Assembly: GCF_016900655.1 (NCBI RefSeq)
Contig: NZ_JACJKH010000005.1
Location: 83,673 to 147,672, forward strand
DNA from: Drancourtella massiliensis
GTDB taxonomy: Bacteria > Bacillota > Clostridia > Lachnospirales > Lachnospiraceae
Reading direction: 5' to 3'
Length of the DNA stretch: 64,000 nt
Position numbers and translations under genes: made by a program. Of the stretch, positions 62,462 to 64,000 are shown piece after piece. Numbering within the stretch: the first letter of the stretch is position 1; each line of letters opens with the position of its first letter. Below the pieces are notes generated by a model, which was not told the origin of the DNA, did no database searches, and saw only the letters and a program-made list of their open reading frames with translations.

Positions 62462-62932
62462 CTATTCTAAAAGTTTTTTCAGTTTTTTCTCTGCTGTTGT
62501 CACAGACTTTGCTATGGCCTGGAAAGAACAGCCTTCCATCTCCGCAATCTGTTCGTAAGTCAGACCGACAAAATAGTAAAGGACTAATCTGCGCTTCTGA
62601 ATTCCCGATAACGTAGATATTGCAGTATAAAGTTCTTCCAATGCAATTTTACGGATTGCCTCATTCTCTGCGGACTCTCCTGCCTGTCCGGAACGCCTGT
62701 GCAGAGTAATATCATATACCTCTGACTGTTCGATGTGCCGTTCAACGATATTGAGATGTTTCAGATCATCCAGTTCAAACCTGTCAAACGCCTCATACAG
62801 TTCTCTGCTGATTTCCATGCAGTGTTCTTTCTTCTGTCCATCTGCAAACTCTATGTAATATTTTCCATCTAACTCAAATATATTATAAGGATTATATTTG
62901 TCTTTTCTTCTTTTTGGGTGGTTGCCCTTCAT
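62462..62932 (-). CDS. Sigma-70 region 4-like regulator of the integrative element
   Basis: It has 156 residues. The N-terminal half has FELDGKYYIEFADGQKKEHC; the C-terminal half is a sigma region 4 HTH: ALEELYTAISTLSGIQKRRL, YYFVGLTYEQIAEMEGCSFQ and SVTTAEKKLKKLLE. Similar small sigma-like proteins (Tn916 orf7) drive excision and transfer genes. GGAGGAAAG precedes the ATG. Upstream gap 62933-63407 holds two terminators and a possible leader ORF. Confidence 0.88.
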   Translation of the reverse strand: MKGNHPKRRKDKYNPYNIFELDGKYYIEFADGQKKEHCMEISRELYEAFDRFELDDLKHLNIVERHIEQSEVYDITLHRRSGQAGESAENEAIRKIALEELYTAISTLSGIQKRRLVLYYFVGLTYEQIAEMEGCSFQAIAKSVTTAEKKLKKLLE

Positions 62933-63121
62933 TTTCTTTCCTCCGATCTGAATTTTTTGAAAGTTCAGACCGAAGAGGTGGGCCCCGCCCCCTATATAAA
63001 AGAAAAGAGCTCTTTAAATAATTACAAAAAAGGCGTACCTGTTTTCTCTCAGATACACCTTCTCGTAAATCTATGTAATCATTTGTAAAAAATAGTAGGA
63101 ATAGGCAGAACTTTGTCGAAC

Positions 63122-63156
63122 AAAAAAACGCCGCAATTCTTATAGGAATTACGACG
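63122..63156 (-). terminator. Terminator in the gap upstream of the sigma-like gene
   Basis: On the minus strand CGTCGTAATTC and GAATTGCGGCG pair fully with two G-U pairs, then seven Ts. It lies about 50 bases after the small leader ORF at 63209-63262, in a layout like an attenuator. Confidence 0.78.
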
Positions 63157-63208
63157 AACTGGCAAGAAAATAATTTATTTTTTGATTGGTATGTATTCTG
63201 CCCTACTC

Positions 63209-63262
63209 TTATGCAGCCCTTCCCCTTTCCAAAAGAGGAAGTAATATGACATATCTATACAT
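63209..63262 (-). CDS. Possible 17-residue leader peptide
   Basis: ATG TAT AGA... reads MYRYVILLPLLERGRAA then TAA, with AGAGGAG five bases before the ATG. A -10 TATACT (63297-63292) and weak -35 TTAAAA (63319-63314, 16-bp spacer) lie upstream, and a terminator follows. Tn916 controls its regulators with a similar leader and attenuator. Too short to prove by sequence alone. Confidence 0.4.
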   Translation of the reverse strand: MYRYVILLPLLERGRAA

Positions 63263-63367
63263 TATTCTCCTCTTATTTTGTCAATAGGAGAAGTATAGAG
63301 TATGAAAACGATGTTTTAACTACGATATACCTATATTTTTTTAAAAAAAATCGCAAATTATGACAAC

Positions 63368-63404
63368 AAAAAACAGCCTAACCGCAAAGATCAGACTGTT
63401 TTTT
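63368..63404 (-). terminator. Terminator after the winged-helix gene
   Basis: AAAAAACAG and CTGTTTTTT arms on either side of a 19-nt loop, three bases from the stop codon at 63408. On the minus strand it ends in TTTTTT. Confidence 0.75.
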
Positions 63405-63407
63405 ATC

Positions 63408-63821
63408 CTACTTCGCCTCGAAGCAGTATCCTACTTCACGCACGCACCGGATCTCAAATTGCCGATCCGGGCAGGCTTTGTATAATTTTCCTCTTAATTT
63501 GCATACATGGGAGCCAATAGTGTTGTTCTCTATATCCTGCACATAATTCCCCCATATCTGCTGATAAATCTGTTCGTATGTAAGAACCCTCCCTTCGTTG
63601 GTAGCAAAATAATATAACAAGTTAAATTCTTTTGTAGTTAAAGCTACTTCCTGTTTCCCACAATATACTCTTCTTTGATCTGGAAGTATTTTAAAATCCG
63701 GGAAGGATATTGCAGTTGCATAGTCTATTTCATATTTTGGGAAATCTGGATATTTATGAAAAACTTCCATTATTTCATCAAAAGGAAGTTTTTCATTGTC
63801 CTTGAATTCTGCAATAATCAA
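63408..63821 (-). CDS. Winged-helix (OmpR/PhoB-type) DNA-binding protein without receiver domain
   Basis: It has 137 residues. FKILPDQRRVYCGKQEVALT, TTKEFNLLYYFATNEGRVLT and YEQIYQQIWG followed by SHVCKLRGKL and IRCVREVGYCFEAK are the Trans_Reg_C winged helix. The first 45 residues are not a receiver. The start is TTG at 63821: the frame is open to a stop near 63870 with no ATG or GTG, so TTG is the only usual start. A poor GGGGAAG lies 15 bases away. Probably an element-borne regulator. Confidence 0.83.
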   Translation of the reverse strand: MIIAEFKDNEKLPFDEIMEVFHKYPDFPKYEIDYATAISFPDFKILPDQRRVYCGKQEVALTTKEFNLLYYFATNEGRVLTYEQIYQQIWGNYVQDIENNTIGSHVCKLRGKLYKACPDRQFEIRCVREVGYCFEAK

Positions 63822-63958
63822 GCGTGCTATATAATCTTCCCCCTTTCCATTTTCTAGTTTATAATCACATTAATACTAGTTATTTGACTAAGACTTCCCA
63901 TACCTGAAATGGGCTTCGCTCCTTGAAAATTCAATATTTCAGCTGACAAAATAGTGAT

Positions 63959-64000
63959 TTATGCCCCTATAGACTCTGGATGGAGTGCGTTACGCAGATA
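63959..64000 (-). CDS. Possible C-terminal end of a further gene, cut by window edge
   Basis: From the edge the minus strand reads YLRNALHPESIGA then TAA at 63961-63959. Thirteen codons are too few to name a product. Codon use is ordinary and the stop is followed by AT-rich non-coding sequence up to the winged-helix gene, so it may be the tail of the next element gene. Confidence 0.25.
   Translation of the reverse strand, partial: YLRNALHPESIGA

Larger units (their letters stand above)
58191..64000 (-). mobile_element. Integrative element end, Tn916/Tn1549-like recombination and regulation module (right end beyond window)
   Basis: From the repeat cluster to the window edge, genes are of mobile-element type: two tyrosine recombinases, an excisionase-like HTH protein, a PemK/MazF protein, a sigma-70 region-4-like factor and a winged-helix protein. 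Tn916 ends in the same style (sigma-like orf7, small regulators, xis, int). The left boundary is approximate. No conjugation genes are in view; they would lie to the right. Confidence 0.85.

Overview
The window reads as chromosomal DNA of a spore-forming, low-to-mid GC Firmicute, most likely a Lachnospiraceae gut clostridium. The evidence is a Bacillus-like division cluster (mraZ to ftsZ) followed by spoIIGA-sigE, a cotJ spore-coat operon, ChW-repeat secreted proteins, CdaA/CdaR, and a Tn916-like mobile element. Nearly all genes are on the minus strand. The main exception is the plus-strand cotJ island at 15.4-18.2 kb.

Layout, left to right. 0-1.1 kb: sigE (cut by the edge) and spoIIGA, read from a promoter with Spo0A-type features. 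1.2-12.7 kb: a compact dcw cluster, in transcription order mraZ, rsmH, ftsL, two class B PBPs, mraY, murD, ftsW, ftsQ, ftsZ. It lacks murE, murG, murB and murC, and is headed by a textbook MraZ operator. 12.8-15.3 kb: a small membrane protein, a DegV protein and a second SEDS (FtsW/RodA) protein. 15.4-18.2 kb (plus): cotJA, cotJB, and a cotJC gene split by a 1,591-bp element. 18.2-23.7 kb: a CsoR repressor with its operator, an HtrA protease, glmS, and a cohesin-like membrane protein with a very acidic tail. 23.8-37.0 kb: a surface-polymer operon (initiating sugar transferase, Galf mutase, four GT2 enzymes, CDP-polyol enzymes, a TagF-like transferase, Wzx, Wzy, Wzz). 37.2-43.2 kb: two ChW-repeat secreted proteins, one with a C39-like and one with an NlpC/P60 domain, plus a nucleotidyltransferase. 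43.3-49.0 kb: leuA, HPr, cdaR, cdaA and two membrane proteins. 49.0-58.1 kb: comF, recD2, mreB, uvrA, uvrB. From about 58.2 kb to the right edge: one end of a Tn916-like integrative element with two tandem tyrosine recombinases, an excisionase-like protein, a PemK/MazF protein with a zinc-ribbon tail, a sigma-like factor and a receiver-less winged-helix protein.

The most exciting object is the insertion in cotJC. The N-terminal 65 codons (15982-16176) and the C-terminal 141 codons, stop included (17762-18184), of one manganese-catalase-like CotJC protein are separated by 1,591 bp. That DNA holds a short serine recombinase and a free-standing Spo0A-type DNA-binding domain. Both junctions carry the same GAAGAA core. 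Removing one copy plus the intervening DNA restores, in frame, a 203-residue CotJC and rebuilds its EExxH metal-binding motif. The joined element ends form a clear dyad (CGGAGC...GCTCCG) around the core, as expected for a serine-recombinase attP. This looks like a miniature skin-type element, a programmed gene rearrangement in the mother cell, carrying its own Spo0A-like regulator.

Promoters, hairpins and start choices were read by eye. No database search, folding program or alignment was run.
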